This document shows, in pieces, positions 52,659-64,000 of a DNA stretch of 64,000 bases. The notes under the pieces were generated by a model. It had not been told where the DNA came from. It saw only the letters and a list, made by a program, of their open reading frames with translations, and did not search any database. How positions within the stretch are numbered: the first letter of the stretch is position 1; each line of letters opens with the position of its first letter. The DNA is from Balanoglossus misakiensis (lineage: Eukaryota > Hemichordata): the NCBI GenBank assembly GCA_040954595.2, contig CM082576.2, positions 8,308,001 to 8,372,000 on the forward strand, written 5' to 3'. The position numbers and the translations under genes were made by a program.

Positions 52659-55474
52659 CATTCACTCCACAGAACCATTAAAACGGGAACAGCGGAAAGA
52701 CATTTTTATTGCCAATTGATTAGGCCCCGCGTTTCTTGTTCTGTGATTTGGTGTTGTCTTGTAGGACAGCCTCGCTGACAGCGGCAGAAATTCGCCAACT
52801 TCCGGCCCCTTTTATCGGGGAAATGCTGGTCGAATTTGCGAGAAACTGTTCCCCAGCATTTGGTGGATGCTGAAAATGAAGTGTATCGAAAATCGAGTTG
52901 CCTTAATGTAGTAGAAATCGTCGCTGCTCTCTTCTTAAAAGCATTTACGTGTACTGCGCGCGGTGCTTCAAACACAGTTCATTGCTCCGCGCCATCTTTA
53001 CGTAAACAAACTTGTCGTTCTAAATAAAGGCAGAGTTTTCAGACGAATCTACCAAATTGTGGAAGCGTCTGGGAAAAACAGTCATTTTATGACTACGACG
53101 AAAATCAGTAGCCTGAAGATATCAACAAATCTAATTTATATTCATAATCTGTTGACAATAATTAAAATAGTTGTTATATTAGCAATTACAATTCCAATTG
53201 CGAGCAGCGCAGAAAGAAATTAGAAAATACCCGTTTTCAGAAGAAAAAAATCGCAGAACAATACCTACTTTCTAAGGTGCGAAAATTTCGAATATTTTAG
53301 TTTCTGCGTGCGTATATGCTATTTTAGAAATAATTTACAATCAATAAATAGAGAGTTAAAGAATATGGCATATTAATAATCTCAAAAACAAATACTTTGG
53401 AATGGAAGTAATTCACAGAAAGCGTACGGCGTCCTTCGGTGGGAAGATTCTGGCCGGATGATCAACAGCAGTGAAAAAGAAATAGTCCGGGTCATATTGG
53501 GGAACGTCAACAGGTGGTTTGCATGGTGATGGTTCAATAAGACCTGTTTACACGCATCGTCAATGGAAACGACGAGCTCTCAATCGAAAAATAAATACGC
53601 CATAGCGTGTGATGCCATCCCGCTTGACTTATAGACGAGGAAGCGAGAAATATTACACAGGAGAGATTAAGTGACACGGTGCTTAGCACACACAGTCTGA
53701 AACTCGAAGAAAGCCTATACGCAATGACAAAAAATGACCGTTACGACTTTTCTGTCTTGTTCTAATTTACTTGTGTATATACACACGGACATTGCTGACG
53801 GCGATATATTCCGGGTGTCACAAAGCTAACGTAAATAAGGTAAAAAAGGCCGAATATGTGCGGGTATGATTTTATTTTCTGTGTTCATATGCTTGCATGT
53901 CGGTGGCAATGAACACTCTGCATTCCGGCCCTTGATGTCGTGTTGGGTGTAAATCCCCTCAATGACTAGGGACACGCAAGGCCAATAAAATAACATTTAC
54001 ATTCTTCTTTCATATTTTATGAGAAACATGATCGTATCTGTCATCATAATACCTTGTGGGGTGCCTGTCATATCGCCTCTGCTGCAGCTTGGTGATTTAC
54101 AACTTATTGTTGAGCTGATATTTTGTCTCGTCGAGGAAGCGTTGCGACTAAATTGAACGTCTGACTATAAAATTGTAACTTGTGTATATACTACACTTTT
54201 GCTCGGAAGGTCGGAATTCTGAAAATCTGTTATTTTTTTCTTCATCGAGTTGCACTTCATGGCGTGGCATGAGCTGTATAATGTGAGATATTTCGTTTTG
54301 AAAACTATCCATTGCTGAGGTGTTGTGCCGCCTTGCGTGTTATGACATGCGATACCGTGGCCGCCGTGTGATGCGGAGTTGATATCGATTATCTGCGCGC
54401 CACGTATCGCAATATCACGTTTTGTTTCACCACCGCGGCGATGACCTGTCTGTGACCAGTGTCAAGCGGGAAGGTCAAGCTGATGACAAAAAAAGCTTAG
54501 ACTCCGCTGACAGCAATCAGCCAGTCTGTTTGTGCCCAATATTTTTGCAATCAAGCCTATAACATGCATAATTTATTTAGTACAATAAAACGAAAATGAA
54601 AAAAGTAAAAAAAATGTCCACGCATGATTAGTCCAACAGAAAAACTAATCAGCAGACGAACAGAGTGGATAAAATAACATGGGGACAAGACTCAGTATAG
54701 ATTAGTGCAAAAGGTAAACATGCCATCTCATAAATAAAATATATCACTAGGTAATAAAATGAAATAGAAATACAAAAAAAAAAACTCAGTACAAACGCAA
54801 AATGTCAATATTCAATATGCCTCAAAATGATTGACGCACGGAATTATTGATGGAGCCTTTAAAAGTGCACGAACAAAATTGCCTATTTTTCTTGTAAAAA
54901 TCGCTCACGGCCACCACTGATGAATGGTCGTCGCAGTCTCTAACCATTTATGGAGTCGCATCGACCGCGACAATAACTTTTTATCCGTACGTAATATCCC
55001 AGTGTCAACATAATCATCTTACGTTTCTACAATTCCCTTTTTTTCCTCCACAAAATGAGAGAACGTTGTCTGGATTAAAATTAATAAACACTGAAACTGA
55101 ACGTGCGTACAGTATGTAATATTAGAGTGGGCTTAGGCGGATGCTTGTTGTACGTTGATTATGTTTTGCATAATTATGGCAATGCAGCAAATATAACGAA
55201 TGCATCATCGCCCGTTTAATAATGCGACTAAACTGTTTTTAGTCGCGAACGAGGCTACGACACCCACCTCTGAGATGATGTCACTAAATTACCCTGTTTC
55301 ATCATCGTCCACAGGACAATTAAATTCTTCAGAAATGTCAGTGGAAATAATGATCTCATACCTCTGCTTTGCTTAGTATTAACGCACGTTTCAAGAATCC
55401 AAATTAGCAAAATAAATAGTTGAATAAACAGGTGAACGAATAAATAATGCAAGGACTGCAACGGAGCCACATCC

Positions 55475-55841
55475 TGTATTAAGGTAGTGGTCCGCTCAAA
55501 ATTTAGAATGTTGTCATTTTCCTGATTTTTATATGTATTTTATATCAATTATTTTTAAACACAAAAATAAAGAGAAAACAGGGTGTTTAAATGCTACTTT
55601 TTCAGTTAGGAGGTCTCAAACATTGTGTAAAATGTCTCAGTACTTTTCTTTAATGCTATAGTTTTCCTATGGTGAAAATAATAGCCCTATCAAAGAATCA
55701 AGCACGGTGACATGGTATTTTCTTTATATCATTTAATGATACTCCTCGCTTGGCACGTTTTGTGAAAATGTCAAGAAAATTAAAAATATTGTAACACTGT
55801 TTTCTCAAAAAAAATCTACATATAAAGGCTACCTTAATACA
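55475..55841. mobile_element. Non-autonomous inverted-repeat element (MITE-like)
   Basis: Terminal inverted repeats tgtattaaggtag (55475-55487) and ctaccttaataca (55829-55841) match perfectly over 13 bases and bound 367 bp of AT-rich, non-coding DNA. TA dinucleotides at 55477 and 55838 could be a target duplication of a Tc1/mariner-type MITE. A TTAA duplication (piggyBac-type) starting one base later is also possible. There is no transposase frame inside. Confidence 0.6.
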
Positions 55842-57303
55842 ATTTTACCACTGGATTAGACAGGACGAATTTTCAATTTTTCACATATGTGTTGACGGCA
55901 CCGGAAACCAGTATACCCGCGTCGTAAGCGGAATGCTGTGCAAAAACTGGCCGGTAAAATCAAGTCCACAGTGAAAAAAAACGGCAGGGTTTCAGTTGTT
56001 GTCTATCTCTAAAATCAATCATCGCAGATTGATAGCAAACACTGCAGCGTCGCTTGCGTTCAAAGAACCGCGTGGCTGGATGCAAGCCGTATACAAGGTC
56101 ACGGAGTTAAACGTCGCTCGACAGCGAGAAGTGAAAAGCGATGGATTACACAAAACCGACTTAACTACATATATGCAGGAGTCCACTTGTAGCGTCACTC
56201 GCCATGACCCTGGTAACACGGCACGAATATGAATGATTTCTCTCTCCAAACACATTTTACACGAATGCACTTTTACTTCACTACCCTACCGCGTTCTTTT
56301 TCTCTCATCGTGATCCCTTGCCGCGGTGGACAGTAGAAGGCAACCTAAATATCTGAGTATAACAGTACTTTTTAAAGAATTATGTAATTTAAAAAAACTG
56401 ATGTTAAACTAGCTTCAAAACACTAAATAACAACATTTCGCATAACTGCATGCAACTCCAAGGATTTTTTTTTGTCAACCTGTACAATTATACTGAACGT
56501 AATATCACTGGCATTCTGTGCTTGCCATAATCAAAATGAAGACGCGCAACTTTCTGGATTGTTACCGACATCCACCCAAAGCTGGCAACGGATTCGGCAT
56601 ACGTAATGAAATAAATCGTGTTTTTCTATTTTAGTATCATCGGCACATAGATCGCTATCAGCCAGTAATCGGTCTTCAGATCCGTCATAGTTATTTGCAT
56701 ATTTTAATCATTAAAATGATGGGTAATGCATATTAATCACTGTTTATCAGTTGGCTTGGGATAAGAGCCACGCAGGCGCACATCTGATATCCATTTCCCC
56801 AATCAAGCCCTGCTGATACCGTTATCGGTGAAAACAATAATCAAAGTCGGAAGTCCTGACTTCTGACGGCAGCAGATGTTCGTACTTGGTGACACGTGAT
56901 CTCCGACTGCAATGAAATCACGATTGACTCAGGAAAAAAAAGTTCTTGACTTCAGGTTTAATAGTTTCATTTCAACCGCTCTCTCCCTATCGAATGAGTT
57001 TTACTATGGTAACAGTGGTTGTTTTGTCCAAACACACCATCAATATTTTTCAGCCTGAGAACGTAGCTAGGCATTTGAACTTATAGGTTAGTCGCAGAAT
57101 AATACCACAACTGAGTATATGAATGCCCCTGACTGATTAATACTGTCTCAATTCGATGTTGTGTCAAAAATCTTCTAATATAGTTTTTTTTTCACTTTTT
57201 ATTTACAAGCGACGTTCTATGATTATTCAGCCAGTTTTTCAAATTAAAATTTCTGATTTTGCACAGTAGCACGTATTCAAGAATTTTGGGTTACGACCGT
57301 ATG

Positions 57304-57404
57304 TTACAACAACAATAACAACAACAACAACAACAGCAATAATAGTAGTAGTTATAATAATCATAACAATCATCTTCATCATCATCATTACTATCATCCT
57401 CATT
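57304..57404. repeat. Trinucleotide repeats (CAA, TAG, CAT)
   Basis: Consecutive imperfect (CAA)n, (TAG/TAA)n and (CAT)n stretches. The Asp/Tyr/Cys-rich - strand frame over it is a repeat artefact. Confidence 0.9.
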
Positions 57405-57730
57405 TATATTCTTTCGAAGTTCCGTAGAATTGGTTGAACTAGTCATCGATTCATCAAACGACGTCGACGATACCACAGCTCATGAGTCAAGCAAATATAC
57501 AGCGACAGTTTGCAAAATGAGTCTGATATATTGCAGCAATAAGTGTTTTGTCACGTGGCTTCCGAACAAACATGTCGAGAAACCCCATTGATTACGTGAT
57601 GGAGGACACATCTTTATGCAAAGAATTTCACCACGAACAGCTCATGTTGGCAATAGCTTTCTTCAGAAGTGACGTAAAAATGGCCGGCAGGATGCAGGGT
57701 TTCAGCTTCGGTGTCAAAATTAATGCAGTA

Positions 57731-57747
57731 CCCCCCCCCCCCCCCCC
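57731..57747. repeat. C17 mononucleotide tract
   Basis: Seventeen C in a row; the second longest poly(C) tract of the window. Confidence 0.95.
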
Positions 57748-60207
57748 GATAACGTGGTTCTGTTTTTCGGTTTTTAAATGTTCATAATGGAAAAATTTAA
57801 TACCCGTTTCTTTTATTCATAATGGAACGCGTCTGCGGTAATGGTGTCTCGGGGGTTTCCATGACAAAAATCTGAACCCTGGTCACGTGGCGCTCCTCAG
57901 TCGAGCCGCTTATGTAAGCAAAATAACAATTCTTTAACTTCGTGCGAGGTTGAGACTTTCAGTCCAGGAACATATTCCATTTATTTTTCAAGGAATTAAT
58001 AATATTCAGTTTTCATGGAATTAGTAATTTCCCCTTTTTTCAAGGAAATACATTCCCTGGCAGTGTGTCCGTATATGGCTTTCATGGCAAGTTTCCAAGC
58101 AAAACAACTAAACCCTAGGATTTGCCTTCGTCAAAATATTCAGTTGGTGCAAGCTACGCCCTGGACAGCACAGCGTGGACATTGGCACCTGGACGTGATT
58201 TTATTCTATGAGATGCATTATGCAAGCATACTGCTAACTGCTCGTTAAGTGAATTAACGCCGGTGAATAATGGAGGTATAGCATGCCTGCATAACGACGT
58301 AATATCACAAATTATTGCGCATTTCATATTGACATCGTCATTAACGACTCCAACGAGTGGTTGGCTGCATAGGGGTCCGTGTTGCTCTGCGTGCTATACA
58401 GTTAGTCCCTTATCTTCACGTGGTCTCTGTTTCCAAAAGATGGAAATCTTTAACACAATTGAAACGTCACGGTCCAGGTATACAATGACGCGTTTATATC
58501 CACGGATTTTCCACACCATGTTACAACTGGAAGTCTAAATTCGTCATTTCACAGCACTTCACATTCCGATTTCACATAAACTCTTGGGCTGACTTAGTTA
58601 TGGACAATGTGACATCTGAAAGTGCAGAGACACGTTCATGGGACTTGGCACGATGGTAGAATCACTGAAAAATTGCCAAAGTCACAGCTAACGGAGCTTT
58701 AATTTGATTGCACACATCAAAACTACATAAATAGAAGGAGCTGAGAATAGAAGCCCCAGAACTGGGATTTTGTTAACCTTGTCTTCACCAACAGCGCGCA
58801 TGAGCAGTGTCGCCAGTTGATTGGCTCTGACAAATAAAACGAATTAGCATAAGTAATGGCCATTTATTAAACGGTGACAAATATCGATTCGGTGGTCATT
58901 TTCTTGGATTCGCGGTTCAACAGAAAGTCTTATTAATATACATTTGAAACTAAAATCGTTTTAAATCATACGTTTGCTCTCTGCTACCGGGGAAATTCGG
59001 CAACAGAGCAGGAAACAGCAGACTTGCCGTCTAAATCAGACACCCGAGCAAGAAACAATATTTACCTGAAAGATCGCGCAACTACGTTGGGTAGTCGACA
59101 ACATTTATCTATTATATATACCATTATATGTATATAAACTTAATACAACCAATAATGTGAGTCACAATCGGTAAGAAGTGAACAAGGGTTCAACGAACTT
59201 TAGGTATCGGTAAAATCTGTGAACGCCATCTTGAAGGACAGGGCGTGACCTTTGACACATTACCTGGGAGACAGGAGAATAGCACGGAACAACCGAAGGC
59301 GAGACAAGACTACACGACAGCTTATCTGTTATGTGGTGCGACGGAGTTCCACGTACCGTTGAAAACCTTCAGAGCGTCAATATTGTTTAATGATAAAGGA
59401 AAGCATATATCTGCCCATCATTCGTGTAAAACATCTTTAAAACGAACGACAGTATTGGGGACGCGTGTGACTAAAAAAAGAAACGCGCAGTTCCGGATCA
59501 ATTAGTAAGTGAAAGATAATGACGTTTGTGTTTTCTTTCCTCGAAATGACTTCAAATATAGAAATGGGAAGCCTTTATAATCGCAGACAGTTGCGTTTAT
59601 TTAAGTAATAGCGCAGTGCCGTTATCAATTTCGATTAGTGCGTGGAATGAATATATGAATCTAAAAATGGGGAAACAAATTCCATTTGACATTACTTGAC
59701 ATTTCTCAGGTTCCCCGAGAGATCATAAAGCGGTTTCTTCAAAAATTATTCAAACACATTCACAGAACAAACTTAGTTAACGTTTATTGTTACATTCGAC
59801 ACACCATCCACAAATCCGCTGTCATTCTGAATCTTATTACCTATCTATACGTTGAGGACTTCGTCCGAAATCTGCTATTCCAGATCTTGCCAGACACCGA
59901 CAGGCACAATGCATATTTGCCGAGTAATATCCCTCGGGGAGATTAAAAAATCCTCTCTAATGCTGGGGGGAATAGAAATTAAATCTTAATATTTGCACAG
60001 GGACTTTACGTTTTGTTCCCCATTTTCCCCGCAGCCTGCTGCGCACTGAAGTCCGTCCAGATTGCGTTTCTCCTAAGTGTGAGATCAGGGGCTGAGTCGA
60101 CTCTTTAATCCCCATCCGAGTATTCGCGATCCTTTTTCACCGATGTAAAAGAAACCCGTGTCGGATTTCACGCATGGCTTCGTCCCTGATCTGAAACTAC
60201 GCGTACA

Positions 60208-60248
60208 TGACGTCACCTCGCGACCAGAGGGTGAGGAGGGGGCGGGGG
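60208..60248. promoter_or_regulatory. CRE and GC box
   Basis: TGACGTCA (60208-60215) and a GC box (gggggcgggggt, about 60237-60248) lie 25 bases apart in a GC-richer patch inside the presumed EAG intron. This could be an internal promoter or enhancer. Confidence 0.35.
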
Positions 60249-60780
60249 TTATACACGTTCAGAGGTAAAGGCTGAACCATGAGTTCGTCATTGGGTCACC
60301 GGCCGCAAACGCCGGATGATGTCAAACTTTGGCGACCCCTCCCCGTCGTCAAATAATTGCAGTACTATAAATACATCCTGCGCTATTACGAAGACAATAC
60401 AACTGATCGGAAAGCTATGTCCAGGCCTTAATATATTTATCAAGTATTCGCTCCCTCGAGGTCCGTGCAGCCTGAGGCAGACGGGCCCGGAGCAAGGCCA
60501 CGTACACGTTGCACCGTAATACTCGCTTCGTCAATCATTTCATGCAGTATTAACCGTGGTCTAAATTTAGACTACAGAGAGACTGGGTTGTTTCAGCGTT
60601 CGATGCCTATTTCATTGGCAAGTGATTTTAGCTTCTTTTTTTTATTGTTAACGTTAGTTTAAAAACCATCAGGCAGGTAACAAAGTGTGGAGTTGTATTC
60701 TTCCAAGGAACGGGTATATATTCACATTTATGGAATTCTGTCGTTCAATTCAAGAACGCTGTCGATTATTTCTGTATATT

Positions 60781-60811
60781 ATTGAATTGAATTGAACTGA
60801 ACTGAACTGAT
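60781..60811. repeat. Pentanucleotide (TTGAA/CTGAA) repeat
   Basis: About six units of ttgaa/ctgaa. Confidence 0.9.
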
Positions 60812-61215
60812 TCAGAACCTCGGGACACTGCAAACTCAAAATTTAAATTATTAACGCAATGTGTTATCGCGAAAAAATACGATTACATGTACTACAAAAA
60901 AGATCTCGAACCCGTGACCTTTAATTCTTATTAACATATGAATAATATCAGTTTATGGAATAGTGGAATTCATGCACAGAAGATCGAATTTCGCATTTCA
61001 TTCTCCGCGCACAAGATAATGCGGTTCTTCACGAGTGAAAAGAGCTGGAAATTGCGCGCAATTTTACTTGCTTATAGGTCATCTGCTTAACGGCGGGAAT
61101 ATGTCTTGCTTCTAAATATAGTCTGCCTGAGAGCTTTAACGTACACCCGACCAGATGTAGGCAGGTGCGCTGAAAACACCGGTAGGGCAGGGACTCAAAC
61201 AAATAAAAAAAAACA

Positions 61216-61281
61216 TGGGTAATATTAAACGCGAGTAGGGTTCCAGAAAACACTGGGTAATATTACATGCGAGTTGGATCC
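61216..61281. repeat. Tandem duplication, 38-bp period
   Basis: tgggtaatatta starts at 61216 and again at 61254, and the following 17 bases of each copy are clearly related (gcgagt, then g-ttcc/gatcc). Confidence 0.75.
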
Positions 61282-64000
61282 GATAACTGCTGCGGGAATT
61301 TATGGGAAGATATTAATGAAAGAATTGTATGAAAGCCGCGCTAATGCAATCACAGTCATTGTGACCCCCCGTGGTCGTTGCCTTTGTATAATATCAGCAA
61401 ATGCATTTAGCTCGTTACGACGGTTATATTCTACTCAGAGACGACGATCTAGTTAGCAAATGGATTGTTTTGAAGTCCTCTGAAATATACTAAAAATGGA
61501 AATCATGCCGCCGCTTTGCTATGACGTCAGCCCCAGTCTTCGTTTTGACTGGAGCTGGCCTCTGAAACGCATTTGGGTTCGAATTCCATCATGATAAAAC
61601 AAAATCCGAAAACCCAGGAATGATGGTGCTGATAAATTCTAGGATATTCTGAGATATTTTCTTTCAAGATATTTTGTTCACTTTATAGATGCACACACAA
61701 AATGTCTGATCGTGGCGTATTTGCTTTGCCTGATTGATGAAAGTGGCCGATGGCGGTTCGTGTTTTGCGAGCGGTTCGTGCAGGCTTTCAACACAATGGC
61801 ATCATTGATTGCTGTACACTTTCACGTCATTACAAGCCCAGTGTTTTACATTACAACTAATCAGATTATTAATAGAAAAAAAACATTAACAGGGCCAGAA
61901 AGGCGAGATATTTACCGCCACTTTCAATTCAGGTTTGTGTTATTAATTATCGACAGCAGCATTATTTTTAATCATATTTCAGCATAAATAATGCCCTTTT
62001 AGTATCTTTTTAGAAACGAGGCAACACACTAATTTACGTTATATGGAGGGACGTGGTAGAAAACAATAAACTGTTAGCGTAAATTAGTTGGCCGTTCTGC
62101 TAAATTTAGAACCCATTTTCATGCATGAGGTTCTCCCAAGTAAATATGCTGTTAATCGCAGACACGGATCAGGTCAAAACGGTGTGGTATACGTTAGATG
62201 AATAATTCACCATGATAGCAGACGAGACTCCGATGCCCAGAGAAATCAACACCCCCAGATCCTTCAAATTTCAAAACAAACGTCGGTGGCAACTATAGAT
62301 AAGCGTAGTTGGCCTCGGTGGATCAGCAGGCGTAAAGGGAATATGCGGGATTAGATATCTTTCACTTTGACTTTATATCTTGTTTTAGCGGGCGTTGGAA
62401 TAGCGCGGGGATTCCCACCAAATTAGGCGCGCGTCAAGTAACGCAGAGAAAGCTGTATACACCGGCAGGGTAAGAAGAAGGCGAATGTTATGTTATTGCA
62501 CGGTCACTAGAAAAAAAGCCAAGTAACCATGGTTTTTGTTTGACACTTGAATAACAATTAGCCAATTTATTTGCGGGGCATGCGCATGACGCACGAGCCC
62601 ACGCGCCAGTCCACGAGAGACGCAGATGCGAGCGTGATTGCTGTTACACCAGACAAAACCGTTAACGTTTCTCGCATTCTTATGCAACCCAACGCCGACT
62701 TTGCATTCGTTGAATTTTCGCACAAACAGGACATCACGGAACAAACAGATCACGTGCAAAATCCAGACATTGTCAGTCATCTCACACCGGGGCGAATGGA
62801 TCTCGCGTCACAAGAAAGAACTTGAGGAACGAACTACATGTACACATCCAGACATGCTTAGCTGCCTTTTCAATGGAATCATTGTGGCTTCTACCTATTA
62901 TACCAACACCCATCCGTCTATCCATAGAGGCGTTCGTCCCCCACCCACATATCCTACTTTATAAAATCAGCCGTCCACCTATCCAACTGTCTGTCCATCA
63001 CCTTTCCACCCACCCACACACACACCCATATGACTACATGATTGTCTGTCTGTCCGCTGTCCTTTAAGTTTACATTAAATACTGTTACTGTGTCTACCCC
63101 CGCTTCCCGCATCTATCACTATTCTCCTGCAAAACACCTGGAGCTGTTTCTGTTTTGCAGAGTCAAATGTAACCCGTGTAATCATCGCTCATGGTTCAAA
63201 ATTAACGTTGAAGAACGAGTACATGTAGTCAGATCATTCCAGGAAACGCGGTGCCGTCACGCTCAGATAAAAGATTCAGGGAAAGTTATGTAACCAGTCA
63301 TTACACCCTCTCGAATGACGTATTAAATCAAGATGTGAAGTTCGAGTTTACTCGTTACAACAACAGCAAAAACGTGGTAAACATGGTATAATTAACAGGC
63401 GCAGGTACTAAATAATTCATCGAAGTTGTCTATATTTCGTACTAGGTAGAAAACCGTCTCTTTTGAGTGTATCTTAGTTGCAACGTGGATTCCGTTTATT
63501 GGACGCATATGTGGTGGTCTCAAAAAGGACAATGATTAAAACAACCCACAAAATGTCAAAGGTAAACTGACAAATAAATATGCCTTTTCTATACAATGTA
63601 CCTGATTGTCCATTTATATTTTCCGTTAGAAATCACACAAAAAAACTTGGAAATACTTGAAAAGATGTTCTGGAATTTTAACCACTCCACGATTACCGCA
63701 ACTGCCTCCAACGCGATGTGCTCTCTAAAGACCGAAAACGAGTTGGTTAGCGTCACCATGGTGATCCCGTGTCGACTTCGCTTAAAAGTAACAGCGGCAG
63801 ATTGAATCGGCGCGCGTCACCGACTGAACATCCGTCTGGTAGCCAGCGAAGTTAATTGTGTTGGGTCCGGCGATCACAGTTTACCCGGAGTGCCTCGTCC
63901 GGTCTGTCTGCGCTGATAATTAACACCGTGTTGTAAAAAAATTGTCTCGGGATGGAAACCGTGTTAGAAACCATCACAAACTATAAGAAAGCGTGCGCTA

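Larger units (their letters stand above)
46965..64000. other. Probable intron 1 of the EAG channel
   Basis: No sequence here resembles EAG exon 2 or any other family I know. Contents noted: GTCA/GACA repeat (48554-48595), an RFX X-box cluster (51982-52658), a 367-bp inverted-repeat element (55475-55841), octamer (56693), trinucleotide repeats (57304-57404), C17 tract (57731), CRE sites (60208, 61522) and small tandem repeats (60781-60811, 61216-61281). Long first introns are common in this channel family. Confidence 0.5.

Noticed and set aside
61574-61586. ggttcgaattcc, a possible tRNA B-box
   Set aside because: One base too long for a T-loop and no paired acceptor or D arm.
63756-63772. GTCACCATGGTGAT palindrome resembling an X-box
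   Set aside because: The right half departs from RGYAAC at two positions; not counted with the X-box cluster.

Overview
The window is animal nuclear DNA. Genes are split into short exons with GT-AG introns. The proteins (lysosomal-type beta-mannosidase, a DNAJC4-type J protein, a SMOC matricellular protein and an EAG potassium channel) are metazoan, and the intergenic DNA is long and rich in microsatellites. The species cannot be named from sequence alone. Vertebrate-like domain content, compact introns and many TACATGTA and poly(C)/poly(G) words suggest a marine invertebrate, possibly a deuterostome such as amphioxus; this is an inference.

Layout: (1) 1-1780 is non-coding upstream DNA with a possible 5' untranslated exon. 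(2) 1801-9023, + strand, is a 16-exon beta-mannosidase gene (929 aa). It starts with a Cys-rich membrane anchor. Both catalytic glutamates are kept, but several residues normally invariant around the active site are changed. (3) 10349-11799, + strand, is a 5-exon DNAJC4-like gene (237 aa; J domain, one membrane segment, basic tail). (4) 33701 down to about 15276, - strand, is a SMOC-like gene of 10 or 11 exons, convergent with DNAJC4. It reads signal peptide, Kazal, thyroglobulin-1, EF-hand EC domain, linker, thyroglobulin-1, EF-hand EC domain. The first EC domain is not part of the usual SMOC layout and looks like a tandem TY-EC module duplication carried by symmetric phase 1-1 exons. (5) 33702-46885 is a divergent intergenic region with candidate control elements. 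(6) 46886-46964, + strand, is the first coding exon of an EAG-family (KCNH1/KCNH5-type) voltage-gated potassium channel, behind a promoter-like CRE/RFX/CCAAT and NRF1 cluster. (7) 46965-64000 has no further recognisable exon and is probably the long first intron of that channel; it contains a cluster of RFX X-box motifs and a small inverted-repeat element.

The genes do not form a pathway. MANBA and DNAJC4 are tandem housekeeping-type genes. SMOC and the channel gene diverge from a roughly 13-kb intergenic interval. Splice phases agree across every exon junction reported, which is the main support for the three complete gene models. All coordinates were read by eye and no search or alignment was run.
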